Shown here: positions 18,384 to 29,463 of the stretch, piece after piece
How positions within the stretch are numbered: position 1 is the first letter of the stretch
Layout of the letters: every line of letters starts with the position of its first letter
DNA from: Paracoccus alkanivorans
GTDB lineage: Bacteria; Pseudomonadota; Alphaproteobacteria; Rhodobacterales; Rhodobacteraceae
Reading direction: 5' to 3'
DNA: 64,000 nt
Assembly (NCBI RefSeq): GCF_003697785.1
Contig: NZ_QOKZ01000007.1
Coordinates: 62,001 to 126,000 of the forward strand
Made by a program: the position numbers and the translations under genes
Notes under the pieces: model-generated
The model's input: the letters and a program-made list of their open reading frames with translations, nothing else
What the model was told of the DNA's origin: nothing
Databases searched by the model: none

Positions 18384-19049
18384 ATGGCCAGCGTTGCCGA
18401 CAATATCAGCGAGAGGCTGGAGACCGAGATCGTCGAAGGTCTGCTCCCTCCCGGCACAAGGCTGGAAGAGCCGGCGCTTGCAGAGCGGTTCGGCGTCTCC
18501 CGCACCCCTGTGCGAGAAGCGTTGCAGCGGCTGTCGGCCTCGGGCCTGGTCGAGCTGAAACCGCGCAGGGGCACGCAGGTTCTGAACCCCTCGATCGGGC
18601 GCATCGTCGAGATGTTCGAAGTCATGGCGGAACTGGAGGCCGTATGCGCGCGTCTCTGCGCCCGCCGCGCGGATCCCGATCTGATCAGTAAATTGAAAGC
18701 ATGGCTGATGTCCTGCGAAACCACGGCAGCGGCGCAGGATGTCTCGGCCTATTACGAGGCCAACCGCCAGTTTCATCACACCATTTACCGCGGCTCGGGC
18801 AACGGATTCCTCGCAGAGCAGGCCGAATCCCTGCATCTGCGTCTGACACCCTTTCGCCGCCAGCAACTCCGCGTGCCGCGCCGGTTGCGGCAATCGCTGG
18901 CCGAGCATACGCAGGTCGTCACCGCCATCGAAGCCGGGGACGAGGCGGCGGCAGAGGCCGTGCAGCGAGCCCATATCCTGATACAGGGGGAGCGCTTCGG
19001 CGACTTTCTGGCGCAGTTCGGCGCGGGCGCGCGGACAACGGCGGACTGA
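18384..19049 (+). CDS. matR: GntR family regulator (FCD domain), malonate locus
   Basis: A 221-residue GntR-family regulator. The N-terminal winged helix includes GTRLEEPALAERFGVSRTPVREALQRLSASGLVELKPRRGTQV split over residues 28-70. The C-terminal all-helical FCD ligand domain includes FEVMAELEAVCARLCARR, ANRQFHHTIYRGSGNGFL with its conserved His, and LAEHTQVVTAIEAGDEAAA. It is divergent from the malonate operon with a palindromic operator between, matching the position of MatR-type regulators. Malonate or malonyl-CoA is the probable ligand by context. Confidence 0.88.
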   Translation: MASVADNISERLETEIVEGLLPPGTRLEEPALAERFGVSRTPVREALQRLSASGLVELKPRRGTQVLNPSIGRIVEMFEVMAELEAVCARLCARRADPDLISKLKAWLMSCETTAAAQDVSAYYEANRQFHHTIYRGSGNGFLAEQAESLHLRLTPFRRQQLRVPRRLRQSLAEHTQVVTAIEAGDEAAAEAVQRAHILIQGERFGDFLAQFGAGARTTAD

Positions 19050-19295
19050 TCCGCATATCCAGCTATCGCGAATGTGAAAATGCTGGCTTGATATACGCGG
19101 TCCGTAAGAGATTTACGGGCTCCGGGGTCCAGCATTTGTTAGCCAGAGCTCATCTTCCGCTATATCTGTGTGAAATTCAGGGCTGCCTTTCTTGCGCGAA
19201 AAATCTCTCTGCGACCTAATGCCGGGTGGCCTTGGTGATTCCCCTTTCTTATAAGCTCTCCGGGACACCCAGCTATTGTGAGTGAGGAGAGCCAA

Positions 19296-19739
19296 ATGAA
19301 ACCTGCAATGATCGGAGGCGTTCTGAGCATCGCTCTTGCCATGCCCGCCTTCGCCCAGGAAGAAGGCGATGTTGCCGCGGGGGAAAAGGAATTCCGCAAG
19401 TGCAAGGCATGCCACATGATCCAGAGCGCGGATGGCGAGGACATCGTGAAGGGCGGCAAGACCGGCCCGAATCTCTGGAACATCGTTGGACGCAAGATCG
19501 CGTCTCAGGAGGGGTTCAAATATGGTGACGGCATCATTGCCGCCGCGGAAGCCAATCCCGACCTCGTCTGGACCGAGGAGGAGCTGGTCGCCTATGTCAC
19601 CGACCCGAATGCCTGGCTCGAGGAAAAGACCGGCGATTCCGGAGCCAAGACCAAGATGACCTTCAAGCTGCGCAAGGGTCAGGCCGACATTGCGGCTTAT
19701 CTTGCCAGCGTGTCGCCCGATGCCCCGGCGGCCGAGTGA
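19296..19739 (+). CDS. cycA: Cytochrome c550 (class I, periplasmic)
   Basis: A 147-residue class I cytochrome c closely resembling Paracoccus cytochrome c550, an electron carrier from the bc1 complex to oxidases and periplasmic reductases. A Sec signal peptide ends at AFAQ. The heme site KCKACHM follows (CxxCH), then GGKTGPNLWNIVGRKIAS, and TKMTFKL supplies the axial Met. An in-frame GTG at 19278 gives a longer frame, but ATG 19296 is preceded by GAGGAG. It is followed by a strong hairpin and then ctaD, the same arrangement known in Paracoccus, where both take part in aerobic respiration. Confidence 0.95.
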   Translation: MKPAMIGGVLSIALAMPAFAQEEGDVAAGEKEFRKCKACHMIQSADGEDIVKGGKTGPNLWNIVGRKIASQEGFKYGDGIIAAAEANPDLVWTEEELVAYVTDPNAWLEEKTGDSGAKTKMTFKLRKGQADIAAYLASVSPDAPAAE

Positions 19740-19786
19740 GGTGGCGCGAATTCCTGCGGCAATCAGTCGCATGACAACAGGACCTC

Positions 19787-19818
19787 ACCCCCGCGGAATG
19801 TGATATTCTTGCGGGGGT
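19787..19818 (+). terminator. Hairpin terminator after cycA
   Basis: ACCCCCGC (19787-19794) pairs perfectly with GCGGGGGT (19811-19818). Inside, GAAT pairs with ATTC across a small bulge. The stem is followed by ATTCAATTTTTGG, a T-rich stretch. It lies 47 bp after the cycA stop and 113 bp before ctaD, so it probably ends the cycA transcript and leaves ctaD on its own promoter. Confidence 0.75.
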
Positions 19819-19886
19819 ATTCAATTTTTGGTCAGCGTAACGCATTGCCCGGTGCCGAAGGCTGGTCTAGAAGAACGCAAGACACC

Positions 19887-19905
19887 GCCGGTCGGCCAGA
19901 CCGGC
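19887..19905 (+). promoter_or_regulatory. Hairpin in the ctaD leader
   Basis: GCCGGTC pairs with GACCGGC across a five-base loop (GGCCA). The element ends 26 bp before the ctaD start codon, just upstream of the GAGGGAG ribosome-binding site (starting at 19917). It could stabilise the leader or modulate translation. Function is not shown by sequence alone. Confidence 0.4.
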
Positions 19906-19919
19906 TCGACGATATCTGA

Positions 19920-21607
<1,688 letters not shown>

Positions 21608-21608
<1 letters not shown>

Positions 21609-22102
21609 TGCCTTATGAATGGCATGACACGGCCCCGGAGGATTCCGGGGCCGTGTCATATCGGCTGATCCTCTGGCCCTATCGGTCGCTGCCTCGCCGC
21701 GGTTTCGTCTGGTTTATCGGGATAACCGCCGCCCTGATGGCACTGCCGTTGGCCGCCGTACTCGGCACCTCTGTCTTATGGGGATTGCTGCCTTTTGCTG
21801 TCGCTGCGATCTGGGCCATTTGGATCGCTTTGCAGCGCAGTTATCGCAGTGGCGAGACCCGTGAGGAACTGCGGCTGGACCGCGACAGGCTGGAGATATG
21901 GCGACATGATCCAGGCAGAGCCGACCGAATATGGCAGACCAACCCTTATTGGGTTCGGGCCATGCTGCGGGAAGGCCCGGTCGAGAATTACCTGACCCTG
22001 ACCGACGGGCAGCGCGAGATCGAACTGGGAGCCTTTCTGACAGCGCAAGAGCGGCGAGAGCTATGTGACGAACTGGCCCGGCGGCTCGCCGAACTGCGAT
22101 AG
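21608..22102 (+). CDS. DUF2244 domain membrane protein
   Basis: A 164-residue protein of the DUF2244 family. LWPYRSLPRRGFVWFIGI leads into two adjacent transmembrane helices (about residues 34-77). A soluble tail with RLEIWRHDPG and a terminal EIELGAFLTAQERRELCDEL follows. Members often occur next to cytochrome oxidase genes, and here the ATG shares a base with the ctaD stop. Role unknown; an assembly or accessory role for the oxidase is inferred only from neighbourhood. Codons 6-17 form one arm-loop-arm hairpin, so transcription or translation past ctaD may be limited. Confidence 0.82.
21624..21659 (+). terminator. 16-bp perfect hairpin inside the start of the DUF2244 gene
   Basis: ATGACACGGCCCCGGA (21624-21639) is followed by GGAT and its exact reverse complement (21644-21659). 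The element begins 15 bp after the ctaD stop codon and lies wholly in codons 6-17 of the DUF2244 frame. There is no T run behind it, so it is not a classical intrinsic terminator. It may act as a 3'-end stabiliser of the ctaD message or an attenuator for the downstream gene. Confidence 0.6.
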
Positions 22103-22188
22103 CCTTTCATGTGAACGCTGCCAGGCTGGCCGGGGCCGCTTCGGCAGCCAATGCGTCAAGCAAGTGCCTCCGGCAATCCCGTTGAACT

Positions 22189-22878
22189 CTAACCTGTCAG
22201 GGCATGCCGATCGATCATGTGGAAACGCCCCTGCATATCCTCGCCAGCCAGCGTGACCGTGTCGATTACATGCGGGTCTGGCAGCAGGGGGACAAGTCTT
22301 GGGCGCAGCGTTTCAAGAACCCGCGCAGCTTCCGGGTCAGGCAGGCGATTTCCCAATGTCATGTGAAAACGAAACTGCTCCATGACCCAAGGATATCCCC
22401 AACGGTCCAGGTTGGCACGCTGCTCGGGGCTGAGCCGATCCGGATTCCGCCGTGCGCGGTCGGCTTCGCTCAACGGGGCGCGATGCCGGTCGAGGTCACG
22501 GACTAGGTATGCGGCCAGTGCGGTGAGGGGCGGATGTGCCGTGCAGGTTAGCGCCGGGAATCCATCCAGCATGGAGAGACGCAACCCGCCGGAGACCGTC
22601 ACGGGGGGGCGACGCGCCGCGATTGCGGCCAGGTCCTGTCGCAAGGCGGTTTCGTTGCTATTCGAGGCAAGTGCGAAGGGAGGTTTCAGTGTCGCGTGAA
22701 AACCGTAGCGGCGGGGTGTGGCGGTCATGCGGGCGATTTCGTCCGCGTCCATCTGCCCAAACCCTTGATGCGCCAGTTCGCCGCCAGTTGCGATATCCCA
22801 GCCCAGCCACGCTGCTCCGAATTCGGCCAGCGCACCGGTCGCGGTGTAATAGATCGCATAGCGTTTCCAGTTCTCCAT
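22189..22878 (-). CDS. DUF1045 family 2H phosphoesterase-like protein
   Basis: A 229-residue protein of the DUF1045 family, whose members carry the two HxT/S motifs of the 2H phosphoesterase fold. Here they are GFHATLKPPF (about residue 65) and RFHMTLGNRL (about residue 170). YAIYYTATGALAEFGAAWLGWD is the usual N-terminus, so ATG 22878 is preferred over the open frame extending to 22962. Some relatives are encoded in phosphonate-degradation operons, but none of those genes is nearby. Substrate unknown; a cyclic phosphate is possible by fold. Confidence 0.8.
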   Translation of the reverse strand: MENWKRYAIYYTATGALAEFGAAWLGWDIATGGELAHQGFGQMDADEIARMTATPRRYGFHATLKPPFALASNSNETALRQDLAAIAARRPPVTVSGGLRLSMLDGFPALTCTAHPPLTALAAYLVRDLDRHRAPLSEADRARRNPDRLSPEQRANLDRWGYPWVMEQFRFHMTLGNRLPDPEAARVLETLRPRLVPLLPDPHVIDTVTLAGEDMQGRFHMIDRHALTG

Positions 22879-23091
22879 AGCAGATCTTGCCCCTGTTCCT
22901 GCCTTGCCGTCAGTTGGTGCCGAACCTGCCCGAGCCCGGCGTGATTGACCATATGAATTCATCCGAACCGGGTTATCTGCCCGAGGTCGTTACCGGCCTG
23001 TTGGGTGCCGGTTTCATCGCCACTGCCTTCGTCAACTCGATCATGTGGAACAAGCGGCACGCGGCTGTGGAAAGGCATTCCCGAACCGCGC

Positions 23092-23376
23092 CTAGATCCG
23101 ATCGATCAGGTCCAGCATTTCGGGCGGTAGCTGATCTTCCCGTATGATAAAGCTGCGGCTGCGGTGACCCTCGATCGTTACGGTGATGCGATAGCTGATC
23201 CGGTCGGCACAATCACCGCACTCACGCGCGGCAAGGCGCTGCAGCTCCTTTGCGTCGAAGGCGTTGCTCAGCTCTTCCTTCACCGGCTCCGCCTGGGCCT
23301 CCACATCGATCCGCTTGTGCAGCGCGGCGGCGGCAATTCCGCTAAAGCCTCCTTCCGCGTCGATTTCGATGATCAT
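23092..23376 (-). CDS. Emfourin-like inhibitor of protealysin-type protease
   Basis: A 94-residue protein that begins MIIEIDAEGGFSGIAAAA and matches the emfourin family, small protein inhibitors of protealysin-like M4 metalloproteases. It lies 43 bp downstream of, and on the same strand as, exactly such a protease gene, as known from Serratia. No signal peptide is present, consistent with a cytoplasmic inhibitor. A two-Cys motif (ECGDCAD) sits in the middle. The identification rests on family recognition plus gene order. Confidence 0.8.
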   Translation of the reverse strand: MIIEIDAEGGFSGIAAAALHKRIDVEAQAEPVKEELSNAFDAKELQRLAARECGDCADRISYRITVTIEGHRSRSFIIREDQLPPEMLDLIDRI

Positions 23377-23419
23377 GATTGCGTATCCGAAATAATTTTC
23401 CAGTCATGGAAATGTAGGC

Positions 23420-24511
23420 TCAGATGCTGATTCCGACAAGCTTCCATGCCCGGCGCAGCATCGCCGCCTCGTGACTGCCCAGACCAGCCAGTTCGGTCGC
23501 GGCCTGCAAGGTCTGGTCAGCCCATTCGGTGAAAGAGGCCATCGGATTGTTCAGCCTTTCCAGCGCGCGATACCAGACACGCCCGGGCAGTTCCCATGAC
23601 TTTCCACCCAAATAGCTGCAAAACAGGTAGAAAGCGTGGTTCGGGATGCCGGAATTGATATGCACGCCGCCATTGTCCTCGGTGGTGGTGACAAAGCCAT
23701 CCATATGCCAGGGCTGAGGATCCTGCCCCAGCAGATCGTCGGAATAGGCGGTGCCGGGGGCCTTCATGCTGCGCAGGGCCACGCCATTGATGCCGGGGCC
23801 GAGGATTCCTCGCCCGACCAGCCAATCGGCCTCATGTACCTGCTGACCAAGGCTTCTTTGCAGGGTCAGGCTGCCGAATACATCGGCGATGCTTTCGTTC
23901 AATGCGCCCGGCTGATTTTCATAGATCAACCCGCCGGAATACTGGATGACGCCGTGGGCCATCTCGTGCCCGATCACGGAAAGTTCCAGAAAGGTTCTGA
24001 AAACCTTGCCATCCCCGGTGCCGTAAGCCATCTGGTTACCGTCCCAGAAAGCGTTGTTGTAGTTGCGGCGATGATGGACGGTTGCGATCAGCGGCATGCC
24101 CGAGCCATCCAGCGAGTTACGGCCATATTCCTCTGCAAAGAGCGAGAAGACCTGTCCTGCACCGTCATAGGCGAGATCGGCATCCTCGATGCCGGTGGGG
24201 GCGTCGCCTTCGCTGCGCACCAGTTTGCCGGGCAGGGCGGCCTTGTATTCACCGTCATGGATGCGGCGGTCCGGGCAGCAGATTTCTCCTGTCTCGTCGA
24301 GTGCCGGGCCGGCGAATGCGTCGGGACGGATTGGCGGGGTAGGGGTCACATGCTCGGCCCGGTCGTCGCGCAGCTTTTCCGTCTGCTTCAACAGGCTGCG
24401 CGCCATGCGCGAGGTCTGTGCATCGCCGCGCAGGGCCAGCACGCGCAGCATGTGAGGCGGGACGATGCAGTTGATCGGATGATGGGCGGATGCGGACAGC
24501 GAAAAGCACAT
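23420..24511 (-). CDS. Protealysin-like M4 family metalloprotease
   Basis: A 363-residue zinc metalloprotease of the thermolysin family (M4). It begins with a short protealysin-type propeptide (NCIVPPHMLRVLAL, about residues 14-27) rather than a Sec signal peptide. The catalytic domain has VIGHEMAHGVI with the HExxH zinc site, GALNESIADVFGSL with the third ligand Glu, and GGVHINSGIPNHAFYL with the transition-state His. Lack of a signal peptide is typical of protealysins, which act inside the cell or leave by unknown routes. An emfourin-like inhibitor gene follows at 43 bp. The catalytic set is complete, so it should be active once the propeptide is removed. Confidence 0.93.
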   Translation of the reverse strand: MCFSLSASAHHPINCIVPPHMLRVLALRGDAQTSRMARSLLKQTEKLRDDRAEHVTPTPPIRPDAFAGPALDETGEICCPDRRIHDGEYKAALPGKLVRSEGDAPTGIEDADLAYDGAGQVFSLFAEEYGRNSLDGSGMPLIATVHHRRNYNNAFWDGNQMAYGTGDGKVFRTFLELSVIGHEMAHGVIQYSGGLIYENQPGALNESIADVFGSLTLQRSLGQQVHEADWLVGRGILGPGINGVALRSMKAPGTAYSDDLLGQDPQPWHMDGFVTTTEDNGGVHINSGIPNHAFYLFCSYLGGKSWELPGRVWYRALERLNNPMASFTEWADQTLQAATELAGLGSHEAAMLRRAWKLVGISI

Positions 24512-24817
24512 GGGAGGGCCTCCGGGCTGATATGTCGAACCAGTCTAGAACCGATCGGGCGGGGATGGAAACAGTTCGCGCAATTGCAATTTGTATTATA
24601 TCCACCCACCGCGCAACGCGGAGCACGTCAGCCTGTAATTGCGGGTTATCGGCTGCACAGCCTTACACCGGGCGTATGTCGGAGGCGTGTGTTACGGAGC
24701 GATGGGGGCCTGAGGTAAGTTCTGGTTGAGCTTTCTTGTGGTATGATTAATGCGAGAGGGGTAAAGGCCTAGCCGGATATTGCGTTCCATTGAGCCTCCT
24801 TCGATTTCACCAGCATC
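24512..24817. other. 306-bp intergenic stretch upstream of the M4 protease gene
   Basis: This stretch separates the protease gene from the end of the TonB_C-like gene. It contains no supported reading frame, no RNA gene and no strong hairpin except a small CCGCG-CAA-CGCGG stem near 24608. It is AT-richer than the surrounding core genes and should carry the protease promoter on its left side. Confidence 0.5.
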
Positions 24818-25234
24818 CTACTCCGCAGGCTTGGTCACCGGAAGCGGATCATTGACCCAGGTCACGGGCAACACCAGCTTCAGCTCGGCCTCTTTCATGT
24901 CGGCGGTAAATGGCAACAGCTTCAGGCCGTCCAATGCGCCCAGAACCTGAGAGTCCGCAGTTTCGTTGCCTGAACTTTCGAGGATTTTCAGTTGGCTGAT
25001 GTCACCGGTATCGGCGGCGGTGAAGCCAACAACCACATGAAATTTCCCCCAAGGGCCATTCTTTCTGACTGTTTTCGATGGTTGCGCAAAATGTGCGATA
25101 TATGGTCCCTGCAGTTCATACCAACCTCGCTTGTTTCCTATCAGCAGCGTTTTGCCATCCGGTGAAATGAGGGCTTGAGCGGCTGATACTCCTGGCCAGG
25201 CGCAGGCTAAGAGGACGATAAACAAATACTTCAT
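24818..25234 (-). CDS. Secreted TonB_C-like protein
   Basis: A 138-residue protein with a clear Sec signal peptide (MKYLFIVLLACAWPGVSAAQA). The rest resembles a TonB C-terminal domain: WGKFHVVVGFTAADTGDISQLKI, LESSGNETADSQVLGAL and ELKLVLPVTW follow the usual strand-helix-strand pattern with the SSGN...D signature. It lacks the N-terminal membrane anchor and Pro-rich span of energy-transducing TonB, so it should be free in the periplasm. An upstream start at 25294 would bury the signal peptide. No exbB/exbD nearby; role unknown. Confidence 0.65.
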   Translation of the reverse strand: MKYLFIVLLACAWPGVSAAQALISPDGKTLLIGNKRGWYELQGPYIAHFAQPSKTVRKNGPWGKFHVVVGFTAADTGDISQLKILESSGNETADSQVLGALDGLKLLPFTADMKEAELKLVLPVTWVNDPLPVTKPAE

Positions 25235-25347
25235 AACACTTTCCGTAGTCCGACTTACTATGCATCTGCCCCAACTGTGGGTACAACTGAACATATAGTG
25301 ATTGGAGCCTCAAGCTATCTATCGGAGTCTCTTTGATCGCTTTTTCA

Positions 25348-26355
25348 TCAATCGACCCTGTTTCCGCTTTCCCGGTTGAACAGATGCAGGTTCTTGCGTT
25401 CGAAACCCAGCTTCAGCGTATCGCCAAGCGGGGAGTCCGAGGGCAGTGCGATGGTGATCGCCTCGCCGCCGGTCCGTCCATGCACAAGCCGTTGTGCGCC
25501 AAGTTCCTCCACCGCGATCACCGTCATCTCGATGGGGCCATCCTCGGCGAGGATCAGGTCCTCGGGGCGGATGCCGATGGTGCCCGCATGGGCGGTGCCG
25601 GGCAGATGCGGCACGGCGCGGGCGTCGAGCAGATTCATCGCCGGACTGCCGATGAAGCTTGCCACAAAGGTCGATGCCGGGCGGCGATAGACCTCCAGCG
25701 GAGTGCCGATCTGCTCGATCCGGCCACCATTCAGCACCACGAGCCGGTCGGCCAGCGTCATCGCTTCAAGCTGGTCATGGGTGACATAGATCGAGGTCGT
25801 GCGCAGGCGTTTCTGCAGTTCCTTGATCTCCAGCCGCATGGCCACGCGCAGCTTGGCGTCAAGGTTGGACAGCGGCTCGTCGAACAGGAAGGCCGCAGGT
25901 TCGCGGGTGATGGCGCGACCCATGGCGACGCGCTGGCGCTGCCCGCCTGAAAGGGCGCGAGGCTTGCGGTCGAGGAAAGGACCGATCTGCAGGATCTCGG
26001 CCGCCTCGTTCACGCGGCGCTCTATCTCGGCTTTCGGCGTGCCGCGGTTCTTCAGCCCGTAGGCGAGGTTCTGGCGCACCGACATATGCGGGTAAAGCGC
26101 ATAGTTCTGGAACACCATGGCGATGTCGCGATCGGCCGGTTCGACATTGTTGACGACGCGGTCGCCGATGCGGACCTCACCCTCGGTGATACTTTCCAGT
26201 CCGGCGACCATGCGCAGCAGCGTGGATTTGCCGCAGCCCGAGGGGCCGACCAGCACGATGAATTCGCCATCCTCGATGTCGATATTCACGCCTCCCACGG
26301 CACGGGTGCCACCGGGATAGACCTTGCCGAGATTATCAAGAGTGATCGATGCCAA
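25348..26355 (-). CDS. ugpC: Glycerol-3-phosphate ABC importer ATP-binding protein
   Basis: A 335-residue ATPase of the UgpC/MalK group. [14 protein letters not shown] is Walker [17 protein letters not shown] the ABC signature, [16 protein letters not shown]alker B, and [16 protein letters not shown] the switch His. A C-terminal TOBE regulatory domain ([10 protein letters not shown]) follows. The best start is TTG 26355, one base after the ugpE stop, giving MASITL in line with homologues; another TTG at 26376 would overlap ugpE. Last gene of ugpB-ugpA-ugpE-ugpC. Substrate assignment depends on the whole operon. Confidence 0.9.
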   Translation of the reverse strand: MASITLDNLGKVYPGGTRAVGGVNIDIEDGEFIVLVGPSGCGKSTLLRMVAGLESITEGEVRIGDRVVNNVEPADRDIAMVFQNYALYPHMSVRQNLAYGLKNRGTPKAEIERRVNEAAEILQIGPFLDRKPRALSGGQRQRVAMGRAITREPAAFLFDEPLSNLDAKLRVAMRLEIKELQKRLRTTSIYVTHDQLEAMTLADRLVVLNGGRIEQIGTPLEVYRRPASTFVASFIGSPAMNLLDARAVPHLPGTAHAGTIGIRPEDLILAEDGPIEMTVIAVEELGAQRLVHGRTGGEAITIALPSDSPLGDTLKLGFERKNLHLFNRESGNRVD

Positions 26356-26356
26356 T

Positions 26357-27205
26357 TTATTTCTCCGTCTCGACAAGACCCTTGACGAACAAGCGCTGCA
26401 TCCCGATCACCACAGCCACCGGTGGCAGCATCGCCAGGATGGCGGTCGCCATGACCAGATGCCATTGCGGCAGGCCGTCCACCACGTCAGCCATACGCTT
26501 GATGCCCGCGACGATGGTGTAATATTGCGCGTCGGTCGTTATGAGCAGCGGCCACAGATACTGGTTCCAGCCATAGATGAACAGGATGACGAACAGCGCT
26601 GCCATATTGGTGCGCGACAGGGGCAGCAGGATGTCGCGGAAGAATTTCATCGGGCCTGCACCGTCGATGCGGGCGGCCTCGGTCAATTCGTCGGGGATGG
26701 TCAGGAATACCTGCCGGAACAGGAAGGTTGCCGTGGCGCTTGCGATCAGCGGCAGCGACAGGCCGGCATAGGAGTTCAGCAGGCCCAGCCCGGCGACGAC
26801 CTGAAAGCTGGGAACAATGCGGACCTCGACCGGTAGCATCAGGGTGATGAAGATGCACCAGAAGGCCAGACCACGGAAGGGAAAGCGGAAATAGACGATG
26901 GCGAAGGCCGACAGCATCGAGATGGCGATCTTGCCGATGGCGATGGACAGTGCCATGATGAGGCTGTTGAACATCATCCGCCCGACAGGCGGCGTGCCGC
27001 TGGTCGAAAGCCCGGTATCCAGCATATGGCTGTAATTCGCGATCAGGTTCGGGCCGGGCCACATCGGAATCGTGCCGGACATGAAATCGGTTGCGCCATG
27101 GGTCGAGGCGACGAAGGCGACCCAGACCGGCAGGGCGACGATCACCACACCGGCGATCAGCACCAGATGGGCAAGGAAAGTCAGGCCGGGGCGGTTCTCG
27201 ATCAT
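26357..27205 (-). CDS. ugpE: Glycerol-3-phosphate ABC importer permease UgpE
   Basis: A 282-residue inner-membrane permease with about six helices. The cytoplasmic EAA loop reads [20 protein letters not shown], the contact site for the ATPase. It follows ugpA with a shared base (ATG 27205) and precedes ugpC directly. The frame is open to 27232, but the coupled ATG gives [16 protein letters not shown]. Together with UgpA it forms the translocation channel for sn-glycerol-3-phosphate or its diesters. Confidence 0.9.
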   Translation of the reverse strand: MIENRPGLTFLAHLVLIAGVVIVALPVWVAFVASTHGATDFMSGTIPMWPGPNLIANYSHMLDTGLSTSGTPPVGRMMFNSLIMALSIAIGKIAISMLSAFAIVYFRFPFRGLAFWCIFITLMLPVEVRIVPSFQVVAGLGLLNSYAGLSLPLIASATATFLFRQVFLTIPDELTEAARIDGAGPMKFFRDILLPLSRTNMAALFVILFIYGWNQYLWPLLITTDAQYYTIVAGIKRMADVVDGLPQWHLVMATAILAMLPPVAVVIGMQRLFVKGLVETEK

Positions 27206-28083
27206 CAGTATTCGACCTTTTTCTCGACCCAACGGAACTGGATGATGGTCAGTGCGATCACGATCAGCATCAGCACCACCGATTGCGCTGCCGAACTGCC
27301 CATGTTCTGGCCGACGAAGCCGTCGAAATAGACCTTGTAGACCATGATATTGGTGGCCTGCGCCGGGCCGCCCTCGGTCGTCGAGTCGATCACCGCGAAG
27401 GTTTCGAACATGGCGTAGACGATATTCACCACCAGAAGAAAGAATGTCGTCGGAGACAGGAGCGGGAAGGTGATGTCGAAGAAGCGCCGGACGGGACCTG
27501 CGCCGTCTATGGCGGCGGCTTCGCGAAGGCTGGCGGGGATGGCCTGCAGGCCGGCGACGAAGAACAGGAAATTATAGCTGATCTGCTTCCACGCGCTGGC
27601 AATGACGACAAGGATCATCGCATCGCTTTTCGAACTGACATGGTTCCAGTCATAGCCGATCATGTCCAGCATATAGGGCATGATGCCAACGGTCGGGTTG
27701 AAGATAAACCACCACAGGATACCGGCGACCGCCGGAGCGACCGCATATGGCCAGACCAGCAGCGTGGTATAGACACGAGAGCTTTTCAGCATCCGGTCCA
27801 CCGAGACGGCCAGCAGCAGCGCCACGCCCATCGACACCAGTGTGACCGAGACGGCGAAAACCGCCGTGACTTTCAGCGAGTTCAGATATTCGGCACTGTC
27901 CAGCAGCGCGGTAAAGTTCCTCAGCCCGACGAAAGTCGTGTTGATGCCGAAAGCGTCCTGGCTGAGAAAGCTTTGCTTCACGGCCTGACCCGCAGGCCAG
28001 AGAAAGAAGATGAAGGTGATGGCAAGCTGTGGCGCCAGCAAAAGCCATGGCAGCAGTTGATTGTTGAAAATCGTGCGCTTCAT
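27205..28083 (-). CDS. ugpA: Glycerol-3-phosphate ABC importer permease UgpA
   Basis: A 292-residue inner-membrane permease, partner of UgpE, with six predicted helices. [20 protein letters not shown] is the EAA motif loop that docks the UgpC ATPase. The N-terminal [22 protein letters not shown] and the [22 protein letters not shown] segment near the end are typical of UgpA. It lies 60 bp downstream of ugpB and its stop overlaps the ugpE start. Confidence 0.92.
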   Translation of the reverse strand: MKRTIFNNQLLPWLLLAPQLAITFIFFLWPAGQAVKQSFLSQDAFGINTTFVGLRNFTALLDSAEYLNSLKVTAVFAVSVTLVSMGVALLLAVSVDRMLKSSRVYTTLLVWPYAVAPAVAGILWWFIFNPTVGIMPYMLDMIGYDWNHVSSKSDAMILVVIASAWKQISYNFLFFVAGLQAIPASLREAAAIDGAGPVRRFFDITFPLLSPTTFFLLVVNIVYAMFETFAVIDSTTEGGPAQATNIMVYKVYFDGFVGQNMGSSAAQSVVLMLIVIALTIIQFRWVEKKVEY

Positions 28084-28143
28084 CGGGATTCCGGTCGGGA
28101 CGTGAAACGGGAGCTGCGTTATGCCGCAGCCCCCGGGATCGGG

Positions 28144-29463
28144 TTACTGGCTCTGGGCTTCGAATTCTTCCAGAAGCGCGTCTCCGCGTTCCACCACCGC
28201 GTCGAGCGCACCCTGGGCATCCTTGTCGCCGGCCAGCAACTGCTCGAATTCCTCGTCGATGATGCCGCGGATCTGGACGTAATTGCCAAAGCGCAGGCCC
28301 TTGGAATTCTCGGTCGGCTCGTTCAGCGTGACCTGCTGAAGCCCGACTTCAGAGCCCGGGTTCTCTTCGTAATAGCCCTGTTCCTTGCCCAGATCATAGG
28401 CTGCCTGCGTGATCGGCAGGTAGCCCGAGAACTGGTGCCAGTCTGCCTGAACCTCGGGGCTGGAGAGATACTCGAAAAACTTCGCGGCACCCGCATATTC
28501 CTCATCCGGGCGGCCCGACAATACCCAGAGAGTCGCCCCGCCGATGATCGAGTTCTGCGGCGCACCCTCGACATCGTCGTAATAGGGCAGCATGCCGTAG
28601 CCCAGCTCGAAATCCTTGGCATTGGCGATCACACCCGCCCGGCTGGCCGAGCTGTTCATGATCATTGCGCATTCCTGGGAATAGAACAGCGGGGGCGCAT
28701 TGTCGCCGCCAACGGGGCCGCCATATTTGAAGATGCCTTCATCGGCCCATTTCTTCAGATTTTCCCAGTGTTTCACCTGCACCGGACCGTTCAGGCTCAA
28801 TCGTGCCGACGGGCCGCCGATACCGTTCTGCTCGGTGCCGATGGGCTGGTTGTGGAAGGCACTCAGATTCTCGGTCTGGATCCAGCTTACCCAACCGGTG
28901 GTAAAGCCGCATTTGGCCGCGCCGGATTCCATGATCTTTTTGGAGAACTCTTCCATTTCAGCCCAGGTCTTGGGCGGTGCCGCGGGGTCGAGGCCAGCCT
29001 TCTCGAACACGTCCTTGTTGTAATAGAGGATCGGGGTCGAGCTGTTGAAGGGCATGGACAACATGTTGCCGTCGGTATCGGTATAATAGCCCACGACGGC
29101 GGGGAGGAAGGCGCTCGGGTCGAATTCCGCGCCCTGTTCTTCCATCAGTTGGTAAACCGGAACAATAGCGCCCTCGGCGGCCATCATTGTGCCGGTGCCT
29201 ACTTCGAAAACCTGCACAATCGCGGGCTGTTCCTTGGCGCGAAAGGCCGCGATGGCGGCGGTCATGGTTTCGGGATAGGTGCCCTTGTAGGAGGGAACGA
29301 CGTTATACTCGTCCTGGCTTTCGTTGAAGCCCTTGACGATCTCTTCAAGCTTGGCCCCCAACTCGCCGCCCATGGCGTGCCACCACTGGATTTCGGTTTT
29401 GGCATGGGCAGCGGACAGCGACGCAATCAGCGCCACCGCGGATGCGGTGAAAAGTCGAGACAT
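28144..29463 (-). CDS. ugpB: Glycerol-3-phosphate ABC importer substrate-binding protein
   Basis: A 439-residue periplasmic binding protein. The signal peptide MSRLFTASAVALIASLSAAHA is followed by KTEIQWWHAMGGELGAKLEE, the hallmark UgpB start, and YNVVPSYKGTYPETMTAAIAA, AIVQVFEVGTGTMMAA and FNSSTPILYYNKDVFEKAGLD. These are shared with E. coli UgpB, which binds sn-glycerol-3-phosphate and glycerophosphocholine. The start has a good GGAGGAA site. First gene of the ugpBAEC operon. A weak Pho-box-like sequence lies 75 bp upstream. No ugpQ phosphodiesterase gene follows. Confidence 0.94.
   Translation of the reverse strand: MSRLFTASAVALIASLSAAHAKTEIQWWHAMGGELGAKLEEIVKGFNESQDEYNVVPSYKGTYPETMTAAIAAFRAKEQPAIVQVFEVGTGTMMAAEGAIVPVYQLMEEQGAEFDPSAFLPAVVGYYTDTDGNMLSMPFNSSTPILYYNKDVFEKAGLDPAAPPKTWAEMEEFSKKIMESGAAKCGFTTGWVSWIQTENLSAFHNQPIGTEQNGIGGPSARLSLNGPVQVKHWENLKKWADEGIFKYGGPVGGDNAPPLFYSQECAMIMNSSASRAGVIANAKDFELGYGMLPYYDDVEGAPQNSIIGGATLWVLSGRPDEEYAGAAKFFEYLSSPEVQADWHQFSGYLPITQAAYDLGKEQGYYEENPGSEVGLQQVTLNEPTENSKGLRFGNYVQIRGIIDEEFEQLLAGDKDAQGALDAVVERGDALLEEFEAQSQ

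Noticed and set aside
22953..23147. Plus-strand frame for a 64-residue protein with one membrane helix
   Set aside because: No ribosome-binding site, 56-bp overlap with the emfourin-like gene on the other strand, and a low-complexity tail; too weak to call a gene.
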